Assembly: GCA_034716415.1 (NCBI GenBank)
Contig: JAYEJB010000023.1
Coordinates: forward strand, 1 to 16,057
Reading direction: 5' to 3'
Source of the DNA: JAYEJB01 sp034716415
Lineage (GTDB): Bacteria; Patescibacteriota; Patescibacteriia; SG8-24
Length of the DNA: 16,057 nt
A program made the translations under genes and the position numbers. This document shows, piece by piece, positions 1 to 5,437 of the stretch (its first letter is position 1; each line of letters begins with the position of its first letter). The notes beneath the pieces were generated by a model. The model saw only the letters and a list, made by a program, of their open reading frames with translations, was not told where the DNA came from and ran no database searches.

Positions 1-31
1 CTTGAATGTTGGCATTGTGCCAACATTCAAG
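1..31. repeat. perfect 14-bp palindrome with 3-nt loop
   Basis: Bases 1-14 and 18-31 are exact reverse complements around the loop TTG. It lies downstream of the minus-strand gene that ends at 334, so it could be a terminator stem or the edge of an element outside the window. The bases that would show a minus-strand T-run are not visible. Confidence 0.8.
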
Positions 32-333
32 ACTTGACACCTCTTACGAACCAACTCTCTCCGCCTGCACCAGACGTGGCGAAAACTCCTCGCCTCCGCC
101 CCAATGCAGCCCGGCATACCTTCTTTGTTCTACCATTAAACAATCCTCTCTCGGTCGAAAGGCCTACCGTCCGACCAGCAATGAACGTACTACGAATTAT
201 AAAGACATCAATCTTCTTCTGTAAAGTTATCGAAATACCAGTACGACCACCCAAACACAAAACCGACCATCCGAAGATGACCGGCTCAGCAGGGGCTCGT
301 GGACGTTGTTAGAACTCTTGTGGCTAAAAGCCA
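32..333. other. gene-free stretch, nothing recognised
   Basis: ORFs of 72-92 residues exist on both strands, but none has a Shine-Dalgarno sequence, a recognisable domain or a natural composition, and they overlap one another in conflicting frames. The stretch is C-rich on the plus strand. A small imperfect hairpin (GGCT/AGCC, near 322-334) lies just after the stop of the minus-strand gene and has no T-run. Confidence 0.5.
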
Positions 334-1392
334 TTAGCTATAAGAACGCAACGACCGATAATAGCGGTTCGAATAAGCGATGTGGCACATTCCCTCAAAC
401 GGCCATCGCCTATCGGCGGGTAATTCTGATAAACACGCCCGAGCTCGGCTGGCATAATTCCGGACCGCATCTTGCGTTCGCTTAATCGCGCCGCTTCGGA
501 TCATGAACTTGGTGATTTCAATCAGTTCAGCGGGGCTGGCGGTTTCGCCATGGAGAGTACGGACCAGCAATTCCCTGCCCGAACATGGCGATTCAGCCAA
601 CGCCTCGATGACCGGCAGAGTCAGCTTACCATGCCGAATGTCGCTGTACGCATCCTCCGGCAGCTTGGTGTCAGTACCGAGATTGACCTCCGGCGGCACG
701 AAGTCAGCGATATCGTTGACGATCTGTTGTAGCATCCCGAACTCATGACCGAATCCGACCAGCGCACGCTTCCGTCCGTCTTTGATTCCGGCCAGCGCCG
801 CAGCGGTCGAGGCTATCCATTCATAGAACGGATAATTGACCCTGTTCCGTAATTCATACAATTGGCGCAGTTCGACCGAATCTTCATCTTTAATCTCAGC
901 AAAGATATTGTTACTGACTTCATAGAACTGTCCAATGTAGAATTGCCGATTCATTTCCGCAAATTTCCTAACGACGTTTCCCCGGTCCTGACAGCTCAAT
1001 TTGAAACACGCGTCCTCGATGATGCGTTGGGCCATGTCACGCGTAATCATCGCGGCTACTACCTGTTCGTGCGGCTGCCCCAAAATGTCCGGACCGCCTT
1101 TGTCGTCGAAGATACGATTCGTGAAATACATGGAACAGAGCTCCAGTTCCGTGGCCGCACACGCCATCATCACGTTCTCCGTCCACGGTTCGTCGGTCAG
1201 CGCTTCGTACGCAGCGCGCATGAAATAGGCCCGCGTCTCGAAACCGCGCAGCTTCTTATCCGGCAACTCGACGCATATCTTATACAGGCACTCATTCTCA
1301 TCGCGCAGCGGCTCCAGGTATTCATAAACCGACGGCGCTACCCGCCCGATGGTATCCAGCATCAATTGCTTGTACCTCTCTTTGTCCCCCAT
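334..1392 (-). CDS. isoprenoid-synthase-fold protein with altered catalytic motifs
   Basis: The 352-residue length and motif order match the trans-prenyltransferase (polyprenyl diphosphate synthase) family. A degenerate GKRxRP-like segment is at about 46-50 (KKLRG), GQ at 154-155, and a well-kept C-terminal block, DIRHGKLTLP, at 251-260. The metal-binding motifs are not canonical. The first Asp-rich motif (normally DDxxD) aligns with NRIFD at 92-96, the second with NDIAD at 226-230, and the usual mid-protein Lys-Thr pair aligns with Asn-Tyr near 186-187. Active enzymes join allylic diphosphates to isopentenyl diphosphate. Here the loss of two aspartates in the first motif makes normal catalysis doubtful. 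It could be an altered enzyme, a terpene-synthase-like protein or a non-catalytic homologue. It follows the 107-aa gene by 38 nt, probably in one transcript. No clear Shine-Dalgarno sequence precedes the ATG; a GA-rich run lies about 20 nt upstream. The fold assignment is fairly sure and the activity is not. Confidence 0.75.
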   Translation of the reverse strand: MGDKERYKQLMLDTIGRVAPSVYEYLEPLRDENECLYKICVELPDKKLRGFETRAYFMRAAYEALTDEPWTENVMMACAATELELCSMYFTNRIFDDKGGPDILGQPHEQVVAAMITRDMAQRIIEDACFKLSCQDRGNVVRKFAEMNRQFYIGQFYEVSNNIFAEIKDEDSVELRQLYELRNRVNYPFYEWIASTAAALAGIKDGRKRALVGFGHEFGMLQQIVNDIADFVPPEVNLGTDTKLPEDAYSDIRHGKLTLPVIEALAESPCSGRELLVRTLHGETASPAELIEITKFMIRSGAIKRTQDAVRNYASRARACLSELPADRRWPFEGMCHIAYSNRYYRSLRSYS

Positions 1393-1430
1393 GCAGATAT
1401 TGGAGTCATTCTCTCTCTCTGGGCAAGTCG

Positions 1431-1754
1431 CTAAGCGAGGGCATAGGCTTCACTCTCCCCCACCCGCTTGACTCCGACCTCCTTGGCGTAGGACGAGGGA
1501 ACCTCAAATGCGGTCAGTATCGCATCCTTAATCTTCTTGTCCATCTCGTTCCGGTCCTCAGCATAGGTCACAATGCTGCCCTGCAAGAAGTCCTTGCTCA
1601 TCGCGATGATCATCCCATCCTCTTTCTTGTACTCGAAATGAATCGGTCCGTGAATGCGAAAATAGCGGTTCAACTCATATAGGCCGCGCGGTACAGACGA
1701 CTTTCCCCAGAGCAGTTTTAGCAACATATCCTTAACTACTTTGCTGTAACTCAT
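1431..1754 (-). CDS. small protein of unknown function, weak HicB-like segment
   Basis: This 107-residue protein has a basic, amphipathic N-terminus (about 1-35). Residues 37-83 (strand, acidic turn GPIHFEYKKEDGMIIAMS, then a helix with DRNEMDKKIKDAI) loosely recall the HicB/DUF1902 antitoxin fold. No HicA-like toxin is adjacent, so a toxin-antitoxin role is not supported. The stop is 38 nt before the isoprenoid-synthase-like gene, which suggests one operon. A minus-strand TATAAT at 1797-1802 could be its -10 box. There is no Shine-Dalgarno sequence before the ATG at 1752-1754. It occupies the place downstream of tRNA-Trp where secE is usual, but it lacks a membrane segment of SecE type, so it is not SecE. 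Confidence 0.6.
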   Translation of the reverse strand: MSYSKVVKDMLLKLLWGKSSVPRGLYELNRYFRIHGPIHFEYKKEDGMIIAMSKDFLQGSIVTYAEDRNEMDKKIKDAILTAFEVPSSYAKEVGVKRVGESEAYALA

Positions 1755-1796
1755 AACGGTGGATGTTTAGCAAGATAAAAATGGTGTGTCAAATGG

Positions 1797-1802
1797 ATTA
1801 TA
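1797..1802 (-). promoter_or_regulatory. possible -10 box for the 107-aa gene
   Basis: The minus strand reads TATAAT, a perfect -10 hexamer, placing a start near 1790 and a leader of about 35 nt. At 17-nt spacing the -35 position is poor (AGAACT). A competing TTGACA at 1787-1792 followed after 17 nt by TAAACA would start transcription almost at the ATG. The two cannot be told apart from sequence. Confidence 0.3.
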
Positions 1803-1844
1803 CATGGTTAAGTAGGTTGAGTTCTATTCCCGCCGCCCTAAAAC

Positions 1845-1876
1845 AAAAAACTCCGCTAAAATAAGCGGAATTTTTT
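1845..1876 (-). terminator. Rho-independent terminator after tRNA-Trp
   Basis: A 6-bp stem TCCGCT/AGCGGA (1852-1857 and 1864-1869) has T-runs on both sides. On the minus strand it is followed by TTTTTTGTTT and begins right after the tRNA-Trp CCA, so it ends the tRNA/L33 transcript. It is symmetrical enough to work in both directions. Confidence 0.75.
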
Positions 1877-1949
1877 GGCAGGGGCTGTAGGAATTGAACC
1901 CACGACCGAGGATTTGGAGTCCTCTGTTATACCATTTAACTAAGCCCCC
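1876..1949 (-). tRNA. tRNA-Trp (CCA anticodon)
   Basis: The 74-nt gene folds as a cloverleaf. The acceptor GGGGGCT pairs with AGCCCCT (G-U at the first pair), the anticodon stem is GAGGA/TCCTC with loop CTCCAAA, and the T-loop is TTCAATT. The anticodon CCA (complement at 1915-1917) reads UGG. The 3' CCA is encoded. It is the last gene of the tRNA/rpmG cluster and is followed at once by a terminator. Confidence 0.95.
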
Positions 1950-1998
1950 ATGATTGGCGTTAGCATGATACAACGCCGGCGGATTGTTTTCAATTCTT

Positions 1999-2220
1999 TG
2001 GCGGAGCAGGGGCTCCTCCTGCATGGCAGACCGGTCTTAGGGTGGTTCGCTTCTCTCTGTTGCTATGGCGGACCAGGGGGGTCCTCCGCTGAGGTTGACC
2101 GCTCCTAGGGAGCTTCGCTTCGCTCTGGGAAATCCGTGCAAGCGAGGTGTGATTTCTGCGGCGGGGCAGGGGCCCCTCCTGCGTAACTGACCGCTCCTAG
2201 GGAGCTTCGCTTCGCTCTGG
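1999..2220. repeat. GC-rich modular repeat array, left locus (three modules)
   Basis: Three imperfect copies of a ~60-nt module start near 1999, 2062 and 2157. Each begins with a self-complementary GC block (GCGGACC...GGTCCTCCGC or GCGGGGCAGGGGCCCCTCC), continues with a segment like TGACCGCTCCTAGGGAG and ends with CTTCGCTTCGCTCTGG. Four related modules lie at 6733-7090. Open frames through here (for example on the minus strand at 2037-2297) are made by the repeats and are not genes. Confidence 0.85.
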
Positions 2221-2222
2221 CG

Positions 2223-2312
2223 ACGCTGTGCCGAGATTAACGTGCTTTCTATGGTTCCCGGGTACATTCCTGTGTACAAGTCATACGACTTGCACACAGG
2301 AAGAACCCGGCA
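2223..2312. repeat. hairpin element H, full copy
   Basis: A ~30-nt conserved lead-in is followed by a long hairpin. CCGGGT at 2258-2263 pairs with ACCCGG near 2305-2310, and the inner stem CCTGTGT-A-CAAGTC pairs with GACTTG-C-ACACAGG around the loop ATAC. Bases 2221-2293 match 6945-7017 almost perfectly, and a second full copy is at 7123-7176. A fragment of the distal arm (ACACAGGAAGAACCCA) recurs at about 2336-2352. Confidence 0.85.
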
Positions 2313-2437
2313 ACAGTTCTCGGCTGACCGGCTTTCACACAGGAAGAACCCAGTGGCGGTGCTCGGCTGGCCGATATCAAATTATTTGCCTACGCAAAAC
2401 GGCGGTTGCCCGCCGTGCTCACGTCACACACAGAAAC

Positions 2438-2593
2438 CTATTTAGTCTCCTTGTGCAGCGTGTGTTTCTTGCACCATTTACAGAACTTGCTCATCTCGAG
2501 CCTGTTCTTGAGGATCTTCTTGTTCTTGTGAGAGTGGTAGTTGATGCGCTTGCATTCCCCGCACTCCATCTTGATGAGATTGTCCTGTGACAT
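2438..2593 (-). CDS. rpmG: 50S ribosomal protein L33
   Basis: This 51-residue ORF begins MSQDNLIKMECGECKRINYH and has the two CxxC pairs of zinc-binding L33 (C11/C14 and C38/C41), a Lys/Arg-rich body and the typical KFCKWCKKHTLHKETK end. L33 lies on the large subunit near the E site. The gene sits between tRNA-Thr(TGT) and tRNA-Trp; L33 is a usual neighbour of tRNA-Trp, secE and nusG in many bacteria. No strong Shine-Dalgarno sequence is visible before the ATG at 2591-2593. The frame is too short for a 60-residue cut-off. Confidence 0.93.
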   Translation of the reverse strand: MSQDNLIKMECGECKRINYHSHKNKKILKNRLEMSKFCKWCKKHTLHKETK

Positions 2594-2605
2594 AGGTTTC
2601 GGTAG

Positions 2606-2633
2606 GCCTTCGACTCACTACGTTCGCTCAGGC
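2606..2633. repeat. short repeat of CTGAGCG...AGTCGAAGG type
   Basis: The minus strand reads GCCTGAGCG, a variable hexamer, then AGTGAGTCGAAGGC. I recall this family of short repeats from intergenic DNA of many bacteria. A related fragment, CCTGAGCGAAGTCGAAGG, is at 9436-9453. It lies directly upstream of rpmG. Confidence 0.5.
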
Positions 2634-2715
2634 ACTAAACATTATTCTTACGGCACGCGGACCTTAGCAGATTCTCCCCCGCCTGTCCAGCCTTAAGCCG
2701 TCTTGCTGTCTCTTA

Positions 2716-2819
2716 CATCCCGATGCTGCTTTGCTGCATGAGCAAATGCGCATAGAGCTGCCACCTACGATGCTTAATCCTATGAGCACTTACATATGCA
2801 GCACAGCGGCATCGGGATG
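2716..2819. repeat. inverted repeat abutting tRNA-Thr(TGT)
   Basis: CATCCCGATGC at 2716-2726 is matched by GC[A]TCGGGATG ending at 2819, and the inner parts CTGCAT and ATGCAG also pair, giving interrupted arms of about 25 nt around a ~50-nt middle. The proximal arm overlaps the encoded CCA of tRNA-Thr(TGT). No T-run follows, so it is not an ordinary terminator. Confidence 0.65.
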
Positions 2820-2892
2820 GAGCCGACGAAGGGAATCGAACCCCCAACCATCTCTTTACAAAAGAGGCGCTCTACCGTTGAGCTACGTCGGC
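2818..2892 (-). tRNA. tRNA-Thr (TGT anticodon)
   Basis: The 75-nt cloverleaf has acceptor GCCGACG/CGTCGGC, discriminator T and an encoded CCA. The D-arm is GCTC/GAGC, and the anticodon loop TTTGTAA (anticodon complement at 2858-2860) reads ACA-type threonine codons. Two G-U pairs occur in the T-stem. It has the same acceptor stem and unusual T discriminator as tRNA-Thr(GGT) at 3515-3590. Confidence 0.94.
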
Positions 2893-2925
2893 GTATCAAG
2901 CCATCAAACACATTCGATGGCCTGC

Positions 2926-3025
2926 CACGTTAGAAGTCTTCGTCATGAATACTCAAGCGAGTATTTAACGAAAACGACACCTAGCCCTGCGTCGGGCTAT
3001 CATTCAAGAAAACTTCTAACGTGGT
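2926..3025. repeat. GTTAGAAGT inverted-repeat element, copy 1
   Basis: Ends CCACGTTAGAAGT (2926-2938) and AACTTCTAACGTGG are inverted. The right half carries CCTAGCCCTGCGTCGG as in copy 2, while the left half has diverged and holds its own small hairpin (ACTC-AAGC-GAGT). It fills the gap between tRNA-Thr(TGT) and tRNA-Tyr; its right end overlaps the tRNA-Tyr CCA. Copies 2 and 3 are at 3413-3516 and 15831-15934. Confidence 0.8.
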
Positions 3026-3107
3026 GGGCAGGCAAGGATTCGAACCTTGGAAGGCGAAAGCCAGTAGATTTACAGTCTACCCCATTTGACCGCTTTGGTA
3101 CCTACCC
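3022..3107 (-). tRNA. tRNA-Tyr (GTA anticodon)
   Basis: This 86-nt tRNA has the long variable arm expected of bacterial tRNA-Tyr. The acceptor GGGTAGG pairs with CCTGCCC, the discriminator is A with an encoded CCA, and the anticodon stem GTAGA/TCTAC carries loop CTGTAAA (anticodon complement at 3071-3073). Its 5' 38 nt are also the 3' end of the GIY-YIG reading frame. Confidence 0.95.
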
Positions 3108-3360
3108 GTGATTTTAATGCGCGTTTGAGCCGTTTCTTCAGAAAAGCCATGCCAGGCCCACTTTTCAGAAAGCGCTCCCTTCTAAATGCATCAATACGAT
3201 TTGTGCAAAGTTCACAATAGATCAACGACCAAGCTCCGCCTATCCGACGAGTCGTATATACACGACCTGCCAAATGATCTCGAAGTCGACGTTTGATATC
3301 AGATGTAAATCCAATATAAATGTTTCCCTTGGTGTTTCTCAATACGTAGGTAACAAACAT
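3070..3360 (-). CDS. stand-alone GIY-YIG nuclease domain protein
   Basis: The 96-residue protein is a single GIY-YIG domain of the UPF0213/YhbQ-like type. YVL (GIY position) is at 5-7, IYIG at 14-17, the catalytic-type Arg in DIKRRLRDH at 21-29, and a late RRERFLKSGPG block contributes the Glu (E62). Such domains cut DNA with one metal ion; single-domain versions have poorly known roles. The last 12 codons and the stop lie inside tRNA-Tyr: the TAA stop is formed from the last two anticodon bases and the next base. It is flanked by two copies of the GTTAGAAGT inverted-repeat element in the middle of a tRNA cluster, which suggests insertion. The domain is intact without the overlap. No Shine-Dalgarno sequence is seen before the ATG. 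Confidence 0.85.
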   Translation of the reverse strand: MFVTYVLRNTKGNIYIGFTSDIKRRLRDHLAGRVYTTRRIGGAWSLIYCELCTNRIDAFRRERFLKSGPGMAFLKKRLKRALKSRVGTKAVKWGRL

Positions 3361-3412
3361 AGTCGGCCTAACTACTGACCGTCTTACGTCCTACCCACGA
3401 TATTGTAAAGTG

Positions 3413-3516
3413 CATCCCGTTAGAAGTATTCGGCTAAGACGCGCCGACGCGGGGCTAGGACAGGCTGTACCTAGCCCTGCGTCGGTGCGCTCATGGCGAA
3501 AACTTCTAACGGGATG
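3413..3516. repeat. GTTAGAAGT inverted-repeat element, copy 2
   Basis: Imperfect arms of ~48 nt run from CATCCCGTTAGAAGT (3413-3427) through CGCCGACGCGGGGCTAGG to the centre, and back through CCTAGCCCTGCGTCGG to ACTTCTAACGGGATG ending at 3516. The right end overlaps the CCA of tRNA-Thr(GGT). There is no transposase, which fits a MITE-like or REP-like element. Confidence 0.85.
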
Positions 3517-3590
3517 GAGCCGACGATCGGATTCGAACCGATGACCTACTCCTTACCATGGAGTTGCTCTACCATCTGAGCTACGTCGGC
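3515..3590 (-). tRNA. tRNA-Thr (GGT anticodon)
   Basis: The 76-nt cloverleaf has acceptor GCCGACG/CGTCGGC, anticodon stem ACTCC/GGAGT with loop ATGGTAA (anticodon complement at 3555-3557), T-loop TTCGAAT, discriminator T and an encoded CCA. It is the first gene of the tRNA cluster in transcription order, downstream of the TPR gene. No promoter is evident in the ~90 nt between them. Confidence 0.95.
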
Positions 3591-3638
3591 GTATTTTTTA
3601 CTTACTGACGGAACCAGGTTCGGAGAGAAGCGGAGCCT

Positions 3639-3669
3639 GCCCACCGTAGCCCGCAAAGCGAAGGTGGGT
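3639..3669. repeat. GCCCACC/GGTGGGT hairpin repeat
   Basis: GCCCACC at 3639-3645 pairs with GGTGGGT at 3663-3669 around a GTAGCCCGCAAAGCGAA-type loop, just after the stop of the TPR gene. The CACCGTAGC...GCGAAGGTGGG pattern resembles short repeats common in bacterial spacers. No T-run follows on the minus strand, so termination is uncertain. Confidence 0.5.
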
Positions 3670-3679
3670 CGGCCTGATT

Positions 3680-4579
3680 TTACGCGTCTTCCCTCTCTTC
3701 GACCTCCATCTTCTCGATCTTCTTGCGTAGACTGTCCAGCTTCTTATTCTCGGGATTCGCCTCCCTCAAGCGCTCCCATGCCGCCAAGGCCCTGTCTTTG
3801 ACCCCGTCCATTATACACGCCTCGACCAACAAATCAAGATGCTTGGGATTTCCCGGCTCGAACGACGCCGCATGGTCGAATCCTGCCCTAGCTGAAGCGA
3901 AATCTTCGGCCCCCTGGCTGGCCAATCCGAAGTTGACGTACTGCTTGGCGATATCCGCGTGGGCCTCATGTCCGGCCGGACAATCGTCGGCGAAGGCCTC
4001 AAAGCGCGGCACCGGCACCCCCTTCGATTCCGATACCTGCTGACCGCATGAGCGTTTGATGAGGATCTTCACCAAGAAAGCGAACGTGTCGCGCGCCCGG
4101 TCGTATCGTTTGATACGGGTGTAGAGATTGCCCAAATCTCGGTACACACCATCGTTCAGCTCATCGAACGCGAGCACGCTGATCAGCTTCTTCTCCGCTT
4201 CGCCGAACTTGTTCTCGTCGATGAGCTTCTTCGCTTCGGCCCGCACCTTCTCCGCCCGATTGTGACCCTTGTCCGGATCGACCGGCTTGGCGATGGCGAA
4301 CTGACGATCGATGGTCAGGAGCCGCTTGAAGAACCGCCGGAACGAATCTCGCGCGCTTACTGCCGCCGGACTGACCACCTTCAGCGCACCCTTCGACCAC
4401 TCCTCCGCCGTACGTCGGACGCGCTCATCGATGATCTCCTTCTTGCGCGCCAGGTTCTTCTCTTTCGGGATAGATTCGGTATCGATCAGGGTGAGCTGCG
4501 CGAACTTACGGACCACGATGATGCTGATCCCGCCGAGGCAGAGGATGATTACCGCGATTGGAATGACGTAGTACATCAT
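3680..4579 (-). CDS. membrane-anchored TPR-repeat protein
   Basis: A single hydrophobic segment at about 4-23, followed by RKFAQLTLIDTESIP, anchors this 299-residue protein. A charged, coiled-coil-like stretch follows (about 38-66). Tetratricopeptide-like helices occupy about 108-174 (AEKKLI...DGVYRDLGNLYTRIKRYDRA) and 208-285 (ADIAKQYVNFGLASQG...ARAGFDHAASFEPGNP). TPRs hold partner proteins; no enzymatic residues are seen. The N-terminal pattern of anchor plus conserved LTLIDTESIP-like motif resembles a hypothetical family I recall from CPR genomes. The ATG is 1 nt past the tpiA stop, so the two genes are translationally coupled. The specific role is unknown. Confidence 0.8.
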   Translation of the reverse strand: MMYYVIPIAVIILCLGGISIIVVRKFAQLTLIDTESIPKEKNLARKKEIIDERVRRTAEEWSKGALKVVSPAAVSARDSFRRFFKRLLTIDRQFAIAKPVDPDKGHNRAEKVRAEAKKLIDENKFGEAEKKLISVLAFDELNDGVYRDLGNLYTRIKRYDRARDTFAFLVKILIKRSCGQQVSESKGVPVPRFEAFADDCPAGHEAHADIAKQYVNFGLASQGAEDFASARAGFDHAASFEPGNPKHLDLLVEACIMDGVKDRALAAWERLREANPENKKLDSLRKKIEKMEVEEREDA

Positions 4580-4580
4580 A

Positions 4581-5363
4581 TTAACCCATGTCCAGGACGA
4601 TTTCAGTCATGCGCACGAACTCGTCGGCGCGCAGGGAGGCACCGCCGATGAGCGCTCCTTCGATGATCGGTACTTCCAGGAATCCCGCCAGGTTCTTCGA
4701 GTCGATCGATCCGCCGTAGATGACGAAGCACTGCTGTTCGACGATATCGGCCGGCAGCATCTCCAACAACGTCTCACGGATCAGCTGATGTACCTCGGCC
4801 GCGTCGTTCGGCTCGACCGCCTGTCCGGTTCCGATGACCCAGACCGGCTCGTATGCCACGACAATGTCCTGATTACCCACCGGACGCAGACCCTCCAGAG
4901 CGGCGCGTACCTGACCGATCACTACTGCATCGCGCTTGCCGGCGTCGCGCTCTTCCTTGGTCTCACCCACGCAGATGATCGGATTGATATCATGCCGCAA
5001 CAGCGCCTCCGCTTTCTTGTGCACCATCTCATCGGTCTCGCCTAATTTCTGACGCCGCTCGGAATGTCCGACGATACAATACGCGCAACCGAGCTCCTTC
5101 AGCGTCACCGGTGAAATCTCCCCGGTAAGCGCACCCTTGTCCTCCCAGGAGACATCCTGCGCGCCGAGTCCGACCGCCGTTCCCCGTACCGCGTCAGCCA
5201 CTTCACCGATAGACAGATGCGACGGGCAGAGCACGGTCACGACCTTGTCGGAATCCGCGACCTGTGGCGCGATGCGCTTCACGATATCCGAAGCGAGCGC
5301 GGCGCTGTCCGCCTCGTTAAGCTGCATCTTCCAGTTTGCGATTAAATACCGTTTCATATTCAT
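4581..5363 (-). CDS. tpiA: triosephosphate isomerase
   Basis: It interconverts dihydroxyacetone phosphate and glyceraldehyde 3-phosphate in glycolysis, in the cytoplasm. The 260-residue TIM barrel is complete. The N-terminal ANWKM gives Asn10 and Lys12, the electrophile is His100 in IVGHSERR, the catalytic base is Glu172 in AYEPVWVIGTG (loop 6, with Val176 where Ala is usual), and the phosphate-binding IYGGSI is at 215-220 with EGALIGGASL at 235-244. Two ATG codons are possible (5363 or 5357); the second gives the more typical MKRYLIANWKM start, and neither has a clear Shine-Dalgarno sequence. It follows the M16 gene after a REP-like hairpin and is coupled to the TPR gene. Confidence 0.97.
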   Translation of the reverse strand: MNMKRYLIANWKMQLNEADSAALASDIVKRIAPQVADSDKVVTVLCPSHLSIGEVADAVRGTAVGLGAQDVSWEDKGALTGEISPVTLKELGCAYCIVGHSERRQKLGETDEMVHKKAEALLRHDINPIICVGETKEERDAGKRDAVVIGQVRAALEGLRPVGNQDIVVAYEPVWVIGTGQAVEPNDAAEVHQLIRETLLEMLPADIVEQQCFVIYGGSIDSKNLAGFLEVPIIEGALIGGASLRADEFVRMTEIVLDMG

Positions 5364-5365
5364 GT

Positions 5366-5434
5366 CGTAGCGGCAGGGCTTGCCCCTGCCTTTAATACGG
5401 ATTCATTCGGGCCAGGGCAAGCCCTGCCGCCACG
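5366..5434. repeat. REP-like inverted repeat between the M16 gene and tpiA
   Basis: Arms of 20 nt at 5366-5385 and 5415-5434 (CGTAGCGGCAGGGCTTGCCC against its complement, one mismatch) surround a 29-nt centre. The GGCGGCAGGGCTTGCCCTG type is a familiar intergenic repeat in bacteria. It almost fills the M16-tpiA spacer and in mRNA would form a strong hairpin right before the tpiA start. Confidence 0.8.
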
Positions 5435-5437
5435 AAC

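Noticed and set aside
1431..1754. secE, expected after tRNA-Trp
   Set aside because: SecE has a C-terminal transmembrane helix; this 107-aa protein has none and is too long and polar.
1431..1754. HicAB toxin-antitoxin module
   Set aside because: Only a weak HicB-like pattern is visible and there is no small HicA-type double-stranded RNA-binding partner next to it.
2037..2297. 86-aa minus-strand frame in the repeat array, and its twin at 6972-7163
   Set aside because: Both share MCKSYDLYTGMYPGT because they read the same hairpin repeat. The common sequence comes from DNA repetition, not from a protein family.
1999..2352. CRISPR array
   Set aside because: Repeats are of unequal length and spacing, spacers are not unique sequences of constant size, and no cas gene is present.
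2926..3516. Classical composite transposon carrying the GIY-YIG gene
   Set aside because: There is no transposase and no direct target duplication; the element flanks are inverted rather than direct.
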